In this document: positions 12,985 through 26,623 of the stretch, in pieces
How the letters are laid out: every line of letters starts with the position of its first letter
Numbering within the stretch: position 1 is the first letter of the stretch
Assembly: GCA_947650365.1 (NCBI GenBank)
Contig: CANTAL010000025.1
Span: forward strand, 1,984,001-2,048,000
DNA from: Chamaelirium japonicum
Lineage: Eukaryota > Streptophyta > Magnoliopsida > Liliales > Melanthiaceae
Direction: 5' to 3'
Length of the DNA: 64,000 bases
Made by a program: the position numbers and the translations under genes
Notes under the pieces: generated by a model
The model's database searches: none
The model's input: the letters and a program-made list of their open reading frames with translations, nothing else
Told to the model about the DNA's origin: nothing

Positions 12985-14324
12985 TTCATTCTAATTCATT
13001 CGTACAATCCATTCTAATTTATTCGTACAAATGTATCCATTCTAATTCATTCGTATAATCCATTCTAATTCATTCGTACGATTCATTCCAATTCATTCGT
13101 ACGATCCATTCTAATTCATTCGTACGATCCATTCTAATTCATTCGCACGAATGTATCCATTCTAATTCATTTGTACAATCAATTCTAATTCATTCGCACG
13201 ATCCATTCTATTCATTCGTATGATCCATTCTAATTCATTCCTACGATCTATTCTAATTTATTCGCTCGAATGTATCCATTCTAATTCTTTCGTTCGATCC
13301 ATTCTAATTCATTCGTACGATCCATTCAAATTCATTCGCATGATCCATTCTAATTCATTCGTACGATCCATTCTAATTCATTCTCACGAATGTAACCTTT
13401 CTAATTCATTTGTATGATCCATTCTAATTCATTCATACGATCCATTCTAATACATTCAAACGATCCATTGTAATTCATTCATACAATCCATTCAGATTCA
13501 TTCGCACAAATGTATCCATTCAAATTCATTCGTACGATCCATTATAATTAATTCGCACGATCCATTCTAATTCAGTCATATGAATGTATCCATTTTAATT
13601 CATTCGTACGATCCATTCTAATTCATATGATCCATTCTAATCCATTCGTACGATCCATTCTAATTCATTCGTATAATCCATTCTAATTCATTCGCATGAA
13701 TGTAACCGTTCTAATCCATTCCTACGATCCATTCTAATTCATTCGCATGAATGTATCCATTCTAATTCATTTGCACGAAGCATTCTAATTCATTCCTATG
13801 ATCCATTCTAACTCATTCGTACGATCCATTCTAATTCATTCACTCGAATGTATCCATTCTAATTCATTCATACGATCCATTCTAATTCATTCGTACGATC
13901 CATTCTAATTCGTTCGTACGATCCATTCTAATTCATTCGTACGATCCATTCTAATTCATTCGTATGATCAATTCTAATTCATTCGCACGATCCATTCTAA
14001 TACATTCGTACGATCCATTCTAATTCATTCGCTCGAATGTAACCATTCTAATTCATTCGTACGATCCATTCTAATTCATTCCTACGATCCATTCTAATTC
14101 ATTCGCACGAATGTATCCATTCTAATTCATTTGCACGATCCATTCTAATTCATTCCTATGATCCATTCTAATTCATTCGTACGATCCATTCTAATTCATT
14201 CGCTCGAATGTTTCCATTCTAATTCATTCGTACGATTCATTCTAATTCATTCGCATGATCCATTCTAATTCATTCGTACGATCCATTCTTATTCATTCAT
14301 ACAATCCATTCTAATTCATTTGTA
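12985..14324 (+). repeat. Satellite block 11, forward
   Basis: Forward monomers including module copy 13220-13417. It also holds a copy of a second marker module (CATTGTAATTC, CATTCAGATTC, AGTCRTATGAATG) at about 13460-13600 and a truncated unit ATTCATATGATCC near 13622. The block ends CATTTGTAC|AAATG. Confidence 0.87.
13220..13417 (+). repeat. Higher-order module with incidental 65-codon open frame
   Basis: Forward copy of the 2914-3144 module. The same peptide frame is open on the opposite genomic strand, which shows that the frame travels with the repeat and not with a fixed locus. Confidence 0.82.
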
Positions 14325-15043
14325 CAAATGAATTAGAATGGATCGTACGAATGGATTAGAATGGATCGTACGAATGAATTAGAATGGATCGTACGAACGA
14401 ATTAGAATGGATCGTATGAACGAATTAGAATGAATCGTACGAATGAATTAGAATGGATACATTCGAGCGAATGAATTAGAATGGATCGTGCGAATGAATT
14501 AGAATGGTTACATTCGTGAGAATGAATTACAATGGATCGTACGAATGAATTAGAATGGATCGTACGAATGAATTAGAATGGATCGTACGAATGAATTAGA
14601 AAGGTTACATTTGTGAGAATGAATTACAATGGATCGTACGAATGAATTAGAATGGATCGTATGAATGGATTAGAATTGATCGTACGAATGGATTAGAATG
14701 GATCGTATGAATGAATTAGAATGGATCATACAAATGAATTAGAAAGGTTACATTAGTGAGAATGAATTAAAATGGACCGTACGAATGAATTAGAATGGAT
14801 CAGGTGAGTGAATTTGCATGGATCGTACGAATGAATTAGAATGGATCGAACGAATGAATTAGAATGGATACATTCGAGTGAATGAATTAGAATAGATCGT
14901 AGGAATCAATTAGAATGGATCATATGAATGAATTAGAATGGATCGTGCGAATGAATTTGATTGGATTGTACGAATGAATTAGAATGGATACATTCGTGCG
15001 AATGAATTAGAATGGACCGGACAAATGAATTAGAATGGATCGT
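14325..15043 (-). repeat. Satellite block 12, reverse
   Basis: Reverse monomers. A module related to 2914-3144 lies at about 14710-14920, but its frame is broken by substitutions (for example GATCAGGTGAGTG near 14795). The block ends GGATCGTACGATTC. Confidence 0.86.
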
Positions 15044-15453
15044 ACGATTCTTTCTAATTCATTCGTACGATCCATTCTAATGCATTCGTACGATTCATTC
15101 TAATTCATTCGCACGATCCATTCTAATTCATTCGTATGATCCATTCTAATTTATTTGCACGAATATACGATCCATTCTAATTTATTCGCAAGAATGTATC
15201 CATTCTAATTCAATCGTACAATCCATTCTAATTTATTCGTACAAATATATCCATTCTAATTCATTTGTACGATCCATTCTAATTCATTCGTACGATTCAT
15301 TCTAATTCATTCGCACGATCCATTCTAATTCATTTGTACAATCCATTCTAATTCATTCGCACGAATGTATCCATTCTAATTCATTCGTACAATCCATTCT
15401 AATTCATTCGCACGATCCATTCTAACTCATTCGTATGATCCATTCTAATTCTT
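15044..15453 (+). repeat. Satellite block 13, forward
   Basis: Short forward block, opening with a divergent TCTTTCTAATTC unit and closing at TTCTTTTAATGAATTAG, a switch in the AT-rich half of the monomer and not at GTAC. Confidence 0.85.
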
Positions 15454-15526
15454 TTAATGAATTAGAATAGATACATTCGTGCGAATGAATTAGAATGGAT
15501 CGGACGAATGAATTAGAATGGATCGT
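15454..15526 (-). repeat. Satellite block 14, reverse (73-bp flip)
   Basis: A three-monomer reverse insert between two forward blocks, bounded by CTTTTAATGAATTAG on the left and GGATCGTACGATTC on the right. It is one of the smallest inversions in the window. Confidence 0.84.
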
Positions 15527-16002
15527 ACGATTCATTCTAATTCGTTCGTACGATCCATTCTAATTCATTCGTATGATCCATTCTAACTCATTCGGTGGGT
15601 CCATTCTAATTCATTCGTACGATCCATTCTAATTCATTCGCACTATCCATTCTAACTCATTCGCATGATCCATTCTAATTCATTCGTACGATCCATTCTA
15701 ATTCATTCGCACGAATGTATCCATTCTAATTTATTTGTACAATCCATTCTAATTCATTTGTACAATGCGTTCTAATCCATTTGTACGATCCATTCTAATT
15801 TATTCCTATGATCCATTCTAATTCATTCGTACGATTCATTCTAATTCATTCGCTCGAATGTATCCATTCAAATTTATTCGTACGATCCATTCTAATTCAT
15901 TCATACAATCCATTCTAATTCGTTCGTACGAATGTATCCATTCTAATTCATTCGCACGATCCATTCTAATCCATTCGTACGATCCATTCTAATTCATTCG
16001 TA
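15527..16002 (+). repeat. Satellite block 15, forward
   Basis: Forward monomers including a GGTGG-type unit (CATTCGGTGGGTCC) near 15590. The block ends CATTCGTAC|AAATG. Confidence 0.85.
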
Positions 16003-16517
16003 CAAATGAATTAGAATGGATCGTATGAATGAATAAGAATGGATCGTACGAATGAATTAGAATGGATCGTGCGAATGAATTAGAATGAATCGTACGAATA
16101 CATTAGAATGGATACATTCGTGCGAATGAATTAGAATGGATCGTACGAATGAATTAGAATGGATCATACAAATGAATTAGAAAGGTTACATTCGTGAGAA
16201 TGAATTAGAATGGATCGTACGAATGAATTAGAATGGATCACGCGAATAAATTTGAACGGATCATACAAATGAATTAGAATGGATCGAACGAATGAATTAG
16301 AATGGATACATTCGAGCGAATGAATTAGAATGGATCGTATGAATGAATTAGAATGGATCGTGCGAATGAATTAGAATGGATCGTACGAATGGATTAGAAT
16401 GGATCGTACGAATGGATTAGAATGGATCGTACGAATGGATTAGAATGGATCGTGCGAATGAATTTGAATAGATCGTACGAATGAATTAGAATGGATCGTG
16501 CGAATGAATTAGAATGA
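16003..16517 (-). repeat. Satellite block 16, reverse
   Basis: Reverse monomers. The block ends GAATGAATCCATTC, a switch sharing only a few bases between the two directions. Confidence 0.85.
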
Positions 16518-17248
16518 ATCCATTCTAATTCATTCGCACGAATGTATCCATTCTAATGCATTCGTACGATCCATTCTTATTCATTCATACGATCCATTCT
16601 AATTCATTTGCACAATCCATTCTAATTCATTCGTACGATCCATTCTAATTCATTCGTATGATGCATTCTAACTCATTCGGTGGATCCATTCTAATTCATT
16701 CGTACGATCCATTTTAATTCATTCGCACGATCCATTCTTATTTATTCGTACGATCCATTCTAATTCATTCGTACGATCTATTCTAATTCATTCGAACGAA
16801 TGTAACCATTATAATTCATTCATACGATTCATTCAAATTCATTCGTATGAGCTATTCTAATTCATTCGTACGATCCATTCTAATTCATTCGTACGATCCA
16901 TTGTAATTCATTCATACAATCCATTCAGATTGCTTCGCACAAATGTATCCATTCAATATCATTCGTACGATCCATTCTAATTAATTCACACGATCCATTC
17001 TAATTCAGTCGTATGAATGTATCCATTTTAATTCATTCGTACGATCCATTCTAATTCATTCGTACGATCTAAATCATTTGTACGATCCATTCTAATTCTT
17101 TCGCACGAATGTATTCATTCTAATTCATTTGCACGATCCATTCTAATTCATTCGTACGATCCATTCTTATTCATTCATACGATCCATTCTAATTCATTCG
17201 CACAATCCATTCTAATTCATTCGTACGATTTCATTCTAATTCATTTGT
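16518..17248 (+). repeat. Satellite block 17, forward
   Basis: Forward monomers with a GGTGG unit at 16679-16683, followed by the CATTGTAATTC/CATTCAGATTG marker module at about 16905-16940 and AGTCGTATGAATG near 17007. The block ends CATTTGTAC|GAATG. Confidence 0.86.
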
Positions 17249-18077
17249 ACGAATGAATTATAATGGATCGTACGAATGGATTAGAATAGATCGTATGAAT
17301 GAATTAGAATGGATCGTACGAACGAATTAGAATGGTTCGTATGAACGAATTAGAATGGATCGTACGGATGAATTAGAATGTATACATTCGAGCGAATGAA
17401 TTAGAATGGATCGTACGAATGAATTAGAATGGATCGTACGAATAAATTAGAATGAATCGTACGAATGAATTAGAATGGATTGTACGAATGAATTCGAATG
17501 GATCGTACGAATGAATTAGAATGTATCGTACGAATGAATTAGAATGGATCGTGCGAATGAATTAGAATGGATCGTACGAAAGAAATAGAATCGTTCATAC
17601 GAATGAATTAGAAATGATCATACGAATGAATTAGAATCGATCGTGCGAATGAATCAGAATGGATCGTACGAATGAATTAGAATGGATACATTTGTGCGAT
17701 GAATAAGAATAGAGCATACGAATGAATTAGAATGGAGCATACGAATGAACTAGAATGGATACATTCGTGCGAATGAATTAGAATGGATCATATGAAAGAA
17801 TTAGAATGGATCGTGCGAATGAATTAGAATGGATCGTGCGAATGAATTAGAATGGATCGTACGAACGAATTAGAATGGATCGTACGAACGAATTAGAATG
17901 GATCATATGAACAAATTAGAATGTATCGTACGAATAAATTAGAATGGATCGAACGAATGAATTAGAATGGATTGTGCGAATGAATAAGAATGGATCGTAT
18001 AAATGAATAAGAATTGATCGTATGAATGAATTAGAATGGATCGTGCAAATGAATTAGAATGGATACATTCGTGCAAA
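17249..18077 (-). repeat. Satellite block 18, reverse
   Basis: Reverse monomers. A distinctive pair, GCGATGAATAAGAATAGAGC then GAATGGAGCATACG, lies near 17695-17740 and recurs at about 36275 and 55485. The block ends GCAAATGATCCATTC. Confidence 0.86.
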
Positions 18078-20442
18078 TGATCCATTCTAATTCATTCGTA
18101 CGATCCATTCTAATTCATTCCTACGATCCATTCTAATTCATTCGCAGGAATGTATCCATTCTAATTAATTCGTACGATCCATTCTAATTCATTCGTATGA
18201 TCCATTCTTATTCATTCGCACGATCCAGTCTAATTGATTCGCACGATCCATTCTAATTCATTCGCACGATCCATTCTAATTTATTCGTACGATCCATTCT
18301 AATTCATTCGTACGATCTATTCTAATTCATTCGCACGAATGTAACCATTCGAATTCATTCGTACGATTCATTCTAATTCATTCGTATGAGCTATTCTAAT
18401 TCATTCGTACGATCCATTCTAATTCATTCGTACGATCCATTGTAATTCATTCATACAATCCATTCAGATTCATTCGCACAAATGTATCCATTCAAATTCA
18501 TTCGTACGATCCATTCTAATTCAGTCGTATGAATGTATCTATTTTAATTCATTCGTACGATCCATTCTAATTCATTCGTACGATCTAATTCATTCGTACG
18601 ATCCATTCTAATTCATTCGTACGATCGATTCTAATTCATTCGTACGATCGATTCTAATTCATTCGCACGATCCATTCTAATTCATTCATACAATCCATTC
18701 AGATTCATTCGCACAAATGTATCCATTCAAATTCATTCGTACGATCCATTCTAATTCATTCGTATGATCCATTCTAATTCATTCGTACGATCCATTCCAT
18801 TCGCACGATCTATTCTAATTTCTTCGTACGATCCATTCTAATTTATTCGTACGATCCATTCTAATTCATTCGCTCGAATGTATCCATTCTAATTCATTCG
18901 TATGATCCATTCTAATTCATTCGTGTGATCCATTCTAATCCATTAGTATGATCAATTCTAATTCATTCGCACGATCCATTCTAATTCATTCTCACGAATG
19001 TAACCTTTCTAATTCATTTGTATGATCCATTCTAATTCATTCGTACGATCCATTCTAATCCATTCGTACGATCCATTCTAATCCATTCGTACCATCCATT
19101 CTAATCCATTCGTACGATCCATTCTAATTCATTCGCTCGAATGTATCCATTCGAATTCATTCGTACAATCCATTCTAATCCATCCGTACGATCCATTCTA
19201 AACCATTCGTACTATCCATTCTAATTCATTCGCATGAATGTAACCATTCTAATTCATTCATACGATCCATTCTAATTCATTCCTACGATCCATTCTAATT
19301 CATTCGTATGATCAATTCTAATTCATTCGCACGATCCATTCTAATTCATTCGTACGATCCATTCTAATTCATTCGCACGAATGTAACCATTCTAATTCAT
19401 TCGTACGATCTATTCTAATTCATTCGCATCATACATTCTAATTCATTCGCACAAATGTGACTATTCTAATTCATTCGGTGGATCCATTCTAATTCATTCG
19501 TATGATCCATTCTAATTCATTCTCACGAATGTAACCTTTCTAATTCATTTATATGATCCATTCTAATTCATTCGTACGATCCATTCTAATCCATTCGTAC
19601 GATCCATTCTAATCCATTCGTACGATCCATTCTAATCCATTCGTACGATCCATACTAATCCATTCGTACGATCCATTCTAATTCATTCTTTCGAATGTAT
19701 GCATTTTAATTCATTCGTACGATCCATTCTAATTCATTCGTACGATCCATTCTAATCCATTCGTACGATCCATTCTAATTCATTCATACAATGCGTTCTA
19801 ATCCATTCGTACGATCCATTCTAATTCATTCGTACGATCCATTCTAATTTATTTGTACGATCCATTCTAATTCATTCATACGATCCATTCTAATTCATTC
19901 GTACGATCCATTCTAATCCATTCTAATTCATTTACTAGAGTGTATCCATTTTAATTCATTCATACAATCCATTCTTATTCATTCATACGATCCATTCTAA
20001 TTCATTCGCACGATCCATTCTAATCCATTCGTACGATCCATTATAATTCATTCGTACGATCCATTCAAATTCATTTGCATGATCCATTCAAATTCATTCG
20101 CACGATCCATTCTAATTCGTTCGTATGATCCATTCTAATTCATTCGTACGATCCATTCTAATTCATTTGTACGAATGGATCCATTCTAATTTATTAGTAC
20201 GATCCATTCTAATTCATTCTTACATTCCATTCTAATTCATTCGCACGAATGTATCTATTCTAATTCATTCGCACAATCCATTCTAATTCATTCGTACGAT
20301 CCATTCTAATCCATTCGTACGATCCATTCTAATCCATTCGTACGATCCATTCTAATTCATATGCACAAAGGTATCCATTCTATTTGTTTCGTACGATCTA
20401 TTCTAATTCATTCGCTCGAATGTATCCATTCTAATTCATTCG
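18078..20442 (+). repeat. Satellite block 19, forward
   Basis: Long forward block. The CATTCAGATTC marker appears twice, near 18464 and 18695, so a segment of about 230 bp was duplicated locally. A GGTGG unit lies near 19473. The block ends CATTCGTTAGAATGG, a non-GTAC switch. Confidence 0.86.
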
Positions 20443-20774
20443 TTAGAATGGATACATTCGTGCGAATGAATTAGAATGGATCATACGAATGAATTAGAAT
20501 GGATCGTGCAAATGAATTAGAATTGATCATAAGAATTAATTAGAATAGATCGTACGAATGAATTAGAATGGATCGTACGAATGAATTTGAATGGATACAT
20601 TCGTGTGAATGAATTAGAATGGATCGTACGAATGGATTAGAATGGATCGTACGAATGGATTAGAACGCATTGTACGAATGAATTAGAATAGATACAATTT
20701 GGCGAATGAATTAGATTGCATCGTACGAATGAATTTGAATGGATTGTACGAATGAATTAGAATCGATATATTTG
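20443..20774 (-). repeat. Satellite block 20, reverse
   Basis: Short reverse block. It includes units with GAACGCATTGTACG and GATTGCATCGTACG, seen also near 25315-25375 and 37805-37870. The block ends GATATATTTGAATGTATCC, inside a 28-mer. Confidence 0.84.
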
Positions 20775-22129
20775 AATGTATCCATTCTAAATCGTTCGTA
20801 CGATTCATTCATTCGTATGAGCTATTCTAATTCATTCGTATGATCCATTCTAATTCATTCGCACGATCCATTCTAATCCATTCGTACGATCGATTCTAAT
20901 TCATTCGTACAATGCGTTCTAATCCATTCGTACGATCCATTCTAATTCATTCGTACGATCCATTCTAATTCATTTGTACGAATAGATCCATTCTAATTCT
21001 TTAGTACAATCCATTCTAATTCATTCTTACATTCCATTCTAATTCATTCACACGAATGTATCCATTCTAATTCATTTGCACAATCCATTCTAATTCATTC
21101 GTACGATCCATTCTAATCCATTCGTACGATCCATTCTAATCCATTCATACGATCCATTCTAATTCATTCGCACGAATGTAACCATTCTAATTCATTCGTA
21201 CGATCCATTCTAATTCATTCCTATGATCCATTCTAATTCATTCGCACGAATGTATCCATTCTAATTCATTTGTATGATCCATTGTAATTCATTCGTACGA
21301 TCCATTCTAATTCACTCGCACGATCCATTCTAATTCATTCGTATGATCCATTCTAATTCATTCGTACGATCCATTCTAATTCATTTGCATGAATGTATCG
21401 ATTCTAATTCATTCGTACGATCCATTCCAATTCATTTGTATGATCCATTCTAATTCATTCATGCAATCCATTCTAATTCAATCATACGATCCATTCTAAC
21501 TCATTCTCACAAATGTAACCTTTCTAATTCATTTGTACGATCCATTCAAATTCATTCGTACGATCTATTCTAATTCATTCGCTCGAATGTATCCATTCTA
21601 ATTCATTCGTACGATCCATTTTAGTTCATTCGCACGAATGTAACCATTCTAATTCATTCGTACGATCCATTCTAATTCATTCATACAATCCATTCTAATT
21701 CATTCGCACGAATGTATCCATTCTAATTCATTCGTACGATCCATTCTAATCCATTCGTACGATCCATTCTAATCCATTTGTACTTTCCAATCTAATTCAT
21801 TCTCACAAATGTAACCTTTCTAATTCATTTGTACGATCCATTCTAATTCATTCGTACGATCCATTCTAATCCATTCGTACGATCCATTTTAATTCATTCC
21901 AACGATCAATTCTAATCCATTCGTACGATCCATTCTAATCCATTCGTACGATCCATTCTAATTCATTCGCACGAATGTAACCATTCTAATTCATTCGTAC
22001 GATCCATTCTAATTCATTCCTACGATCCATTCTAATTCATTCGCACGAATGTATCCATTCTAATTCATTTGCACGATCCATTCTAATTCATTCCTATGAT
22101 CCATTCTAATTCATTCCTATGATACATTC
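20775..22129 (+). repeat. Satellite block 21, forward
   Basis: Forward monomers opening with a compressed unit (CGTTCGTACGATTCATTCATTCG) and containing several 28-mers. The block ends CCTATGATACATTCGAATGACTG, where extra bases lie at the switch. Confidence 0.84.
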
Positions 22130-22291
22130 GAATGACTGAATTAGAATGGATTGTACGAATGAATTAGAATGAATCATACGAATGCATTAGAATGGATCGT
22201 ACGAATGAATTAGAATGGATCATACGAATGAATTAGAATGGATCGTACGAATGAATTAGAATGGATCGTGCGAATGAATTAGATTGCATCG
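22130..22291 (-). repeat. Satellite block 22, reverse (162-bp flip)
   Basis: About seven reverse monomers. The left switch resembles the one near 32815 (GATACATTC then GACTGAATTAGAATGG in both), so the two are likely copies of a single event. The right end is GCATCGTACGATCC. Confidence 0.84.
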
Positions 22292-24073
22292 TACGATCCA
22301 TTCAAATTCATTCGTACGATGCAATCTAATTCATTCGCACAAATGTATCTATTCTAATTCATTCGTACAATGCGTTCTAATCCATTCGTACGATCCATTC
22401 TAATCCATTCATACGATCCATTCTAATTCATTCGTATGATCCATTCTAATTCATTCGTACCATCCATTCTAATTCATTTGCATAAATGTTTCCATTCTAA
22501 TTCATTCGTACGATCCATTCTAATTCATTCGCACGATCCATTCTAATTCATTCGCACGAATGTATCCATTCTAATTCATTTGCACGATCCATTCTAATTC
22601 ATTCCTATGATCCATTCTAATTCATTCGTACGATCCATTCTAATTCATTCGTCCGATCCATTCAAATTCATTCGTACGATGCAATCTAATTCATTTGCAC
22701 AAATGTATCTGTTCTAATTCATTCGTCCGATCCATTCTAATTCATTCGTATGATCCATTCTAATTCATTCGTACGATCCATTCTAATTCATTTGCATGAA
22801 TGTATCCATTCTAATTCATTTGTACAATCCATTCTAATTCATTCGCACGATCCATTCTAATTTATTCGTATGATCCATTCTAATTTATTCCTATGATCCA
22901 TTCTAATTCATTCGTTCGATACATTCTAATTCATTCGTACGATCCATTCAAATTCATTCGCATGATCCATTCTAATTCATTCGTACGATCCATTCTAATT
23001 CATTCTCACGAATGTAACCTTTCTAATTAATTTGTATGATCCATTCTAATTCATTCGTACGATCCATTCTAATCCATTCGTACGATCCATTCTAATCCAT
23101 TCGTAAGATCCATTCTAATTCATTCGTACGATCCATTCTAATTCATTCTCACAAATGTAACCTTTCTAATTCATGTGTACGATCCATTCTAATTCATTCG
23201 TACGATCCATTCTAATTCATTTGCACAAATGTATCCATTCTAATTCATTCGTACGAATTATTCTAATTCATTCGCACGATCCATTCTAATTCATTCATAC
23301 GATCCATTCTAATTTATTCGCACAATCCATTCTAATTCATTCGTACGATCCATTCTAATTCATTCGCACGAATGTATCCATTCTAATGCATTCGTACGAT
23401 CCATTCTAATTCATTCATACGATCCATTCTAATCCATTCGTACGATCCATTCTAATTCATTCGTACGATCCATTCTATTTCATTCTCACAAAGGTAACCT
23501 TTCTAATTCATTTGTACGATCCATTCTAATTCATTCGTACGATCCATTCTAATCCATTCGTACGATCCATTCTAATCCATTCGTACGATCCATTCTAATT
23601 CATTCGCACGAATGTAACCATTCTAATTCATTTGTACGATCCATTCTAATTCATTCGCACGAATGTATCCATTCTAATTCATTTGCACGATCCATTCTAA
23701 TTCATTCCTATGATCCATTCTAATTCATTCATACGATCCATTCTAATTCATTCGTACAATCCATTCTAATTCATTCGTACGATCCATTCTAATCCATTCG
23801 TACGATCCAATCTAATTCATTCGTACAATGCATTCTAATCCATTCGTACAATCCTTTCTAATTCATTCGTATGATCCATTCTAATTCATTTATACGATTG
23901 GATTCATTCTAATTCATTAGTACGATCCATTCTAATTCAATCTTACATTCCATTCTAATTCATTTGCACGAATGTATCCATTCTAATTCATTCGCACAAT
24001 CCATTCTAATTCATTCGTACGATCCATTCTAATTCATTCGTATGATCCATTCTAACTCATTCGCACGAATGTA
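22292..24073 (+). repeat. Satellite block 23, forward
   Basis: Forward monomers. The marker ACGATGCAATC followed by a CACAAATGTATCTRTTC 28-mer occurs at about 22315 and 22675, a local repeat of about 365 bp. The block ends CGAATGTACCATACGAATG. Confidence 0.86.
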
Positions 24074-25660
24074 CCATACGAATGAATTAGAATGGATCAT
24101 GCGAATGAATTAAAATGGATCGTATAAATGAATTAGAATGGATCGTGCGAATGAATTAGAATGGATCGTACGAACGAATTAGAATGGATCGTACAAACGA
24201 ATTAGAATGGATCGTACGAATGAATTAGAATGGATACATTCGAGCGAATGAATTAGAATGGATCTTACGAATGAATTAGAATGGATCATAGGAATGAATT
24301 AGAATGGATCGTGCAAATGAATTAGAATGGATACATTCGTGCGAATGAATTAGAATGGATCGTAGGAATGAATTAGAATGGATCGTACGAATGAATTAGA
24401 ATGGTTACATTCGTGCGAATGAATTAGAATGGATCGTCCGAATGGATTAGAATGGATCGTACGAATGGATTAGAATGGATCGTACAAATGAAATAGAAAT
24501 GTTACATTTGTGAGAATGAATTAGAATGGATCCAACGAATGAATTAGAATGGATCGTACGAATGCATTAGAATGGATACATTCGTGCGAATGAATTAGAA
24601 TGGATCTTAAGAATGAATTAGAATGGATCGTTCGAATGAATTAGAATGGATCGTACAAATGAATTAGAATGGATCGTGCGAATGTATTAGAATGGATCGT
24701 ACGAATGAATGAGAATGGACACATTTGTGCGAATGAATTAGAATGGATCATACGAATGAATTAGAATGGATCGTACGAATGAATTAGAATGGATCGTACA
24801 AATGAATTAGAAAGGTTACATTTGTGAGAATGAGTTAGAATGGATTGTACGAATGGATTAGAATGGATCGTACGAATGGATTAGAATGGATCGTACGAAT
24901 GGATTAGAATGGATCGTATGAATGAATTATAATGGATCATACAAATGAATTAGAAAGGTTACATTCGTGAGAATGAATTAGAATGGATCGTACAAATGAA
25001 TTAGAATGGATCATGCGAATGAATTTGAATGGATCGTACGAATGAATTAGAATGGATCGAACGAATGAATTAGAATGGATACATTCGAACGAATGAATTA
25101 GAATAGATCGTAGGAATGAATTAGAATGGATCATACGAATAAATTAGAATGGATCGTGTGAATGAATTAGAATGGATTGTACGAATGAATTAGAATGGAT
25201 ACATTCATGCAAATGAATTAGAATGGATCGTACGAATGAATTAGAATGGATCATACGAATGAATTAGAATGGATCGTACGAATGGATTAGAATGGATCGT
25301 ACGAATGGATTAGAACGCATTGTACGAATGAATTAGAATAGATACATTTGTGCGAATGAATTAGATTGCATCGTACGAATGAATTTGAATGGATCGGACG
25401 AATGAATTAGAATGGATCGTACGAATGAATTAGAATGGATCATAGGAATGAATTAGAATGGATCGTGCAACTGAATTAGAATGGATACATTCGTGCGAAT
25501 GAATTAGAATGGATCGTGGGAATGAATTAGAATGGATCGTACGAATGAATTAGAATGGATATATTTGAACGAATAAATTAGAATGGATCATACGAATGAA
25601 TTAGAATGGATCGTGCGAATGAATTAGAATGGATCGTGCGAATGAATTAGATTGCATCGA
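24074..25660 (-). repeat. Satellite block 24, reverse
   Basis: Long reverse block. The left switch and first monomers (CATACGAATG, then CATGCGAATGAATTAAAATGG) match those at 7853, pointing to a segmental copy about 16 kb away. Module copy 24937-25134 is inside. The block ends GCATCGAACGATCC. Confidence 0.86.
24937..25134 (-). repeat. Higher-order module with incidental 65-codon open frame
   Basis: Reverse copy of the 2914-3144 module, near-identical in its peptide reading (ends SHECNLSNSFV), again a few hundred bases from a switch. Confidence 0.82.
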
Positions 25661-26425
25661 ACGATCCATTCTAATTCATTCGCTCGAATGTATCCATTCT
25701 AATTCATTCATACGATCCATTCTAATTCATTCATACGATTCCTTCTAATTCGTTCGCACGATCCATTCTAATTCATTCGTACGATCTATTCTAATTCATT
25801 CGCATGATCCATTCTAATTCATTCGTACGATCCATTCTAATTCATTCGTACAATCCATTCAAATTCATTCGTACGATGTAATCTAATTCATTCGCACAAA
25901 TGTATCTATTCTAATTCATTCGTACAATACGTTCAAATCCATTCGTACGATCCATTCTAATCCATTCGTACGATCCATTCTAATTCATTCGCACGAATGT
26001 AACCATTCTAATTCATTCGTTCGATCCATTCTAATTCATTCGTACGATCCATTCTAATTTATTTGCATGATCCATTCGAATTCATTCCTATGATCCATTC
26101 TAATTCATTCGTACGATCCATTCTAATTCATTCGTTCGAATGTATCCATTCTAATTCATTCGTACAATCCATTCTAATTCATTCGTACGATCCATTCTAA
26201 TTCATTCGCACAAATGTATCCATTCTAATTCATTCGTACGATCCATTCTAATTCATTCGCACAAATGTATCCATTCTAATTTATTCGTTCGATCCATTCT
26301 AATTCATTCGCATAAATATATCCATTCCTCGATCCATTCTAATTCATTCGCACGAATGTATCCATTCTAATTCATTAGTACAATCCATTCTAATTCATTC
26401 GCACGATCCATTCTAATTCATTTGT

Positions 26426-26623
26426 ATGATCCATTCTAATTCATTCCTACGATCTATTCTAATTCATTCGCTCGAATGTATCCATTCTAATTCATTCGTT
26501 CGATCCATAATAATTTATTCGTACGATCCATTCAAATTCATTCGCATGATCCATTCTAATTCATTCGTACGATCCATTCTAATTCATTCTCACGAATGTA
26601 ACCTTTCTAATTTATTTGTATGA
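26426..26623 (+). repeat. Higher-order module with incidental 65-codon open frame
   Basis: Forward copy of the module. Differences from other copies include SIIIYS mid-frame and a final LFV. The substitutions look neutral, as they fall at the same CpG and AT positions that vary elsewhere in the satellite. Confidence 0.82.
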
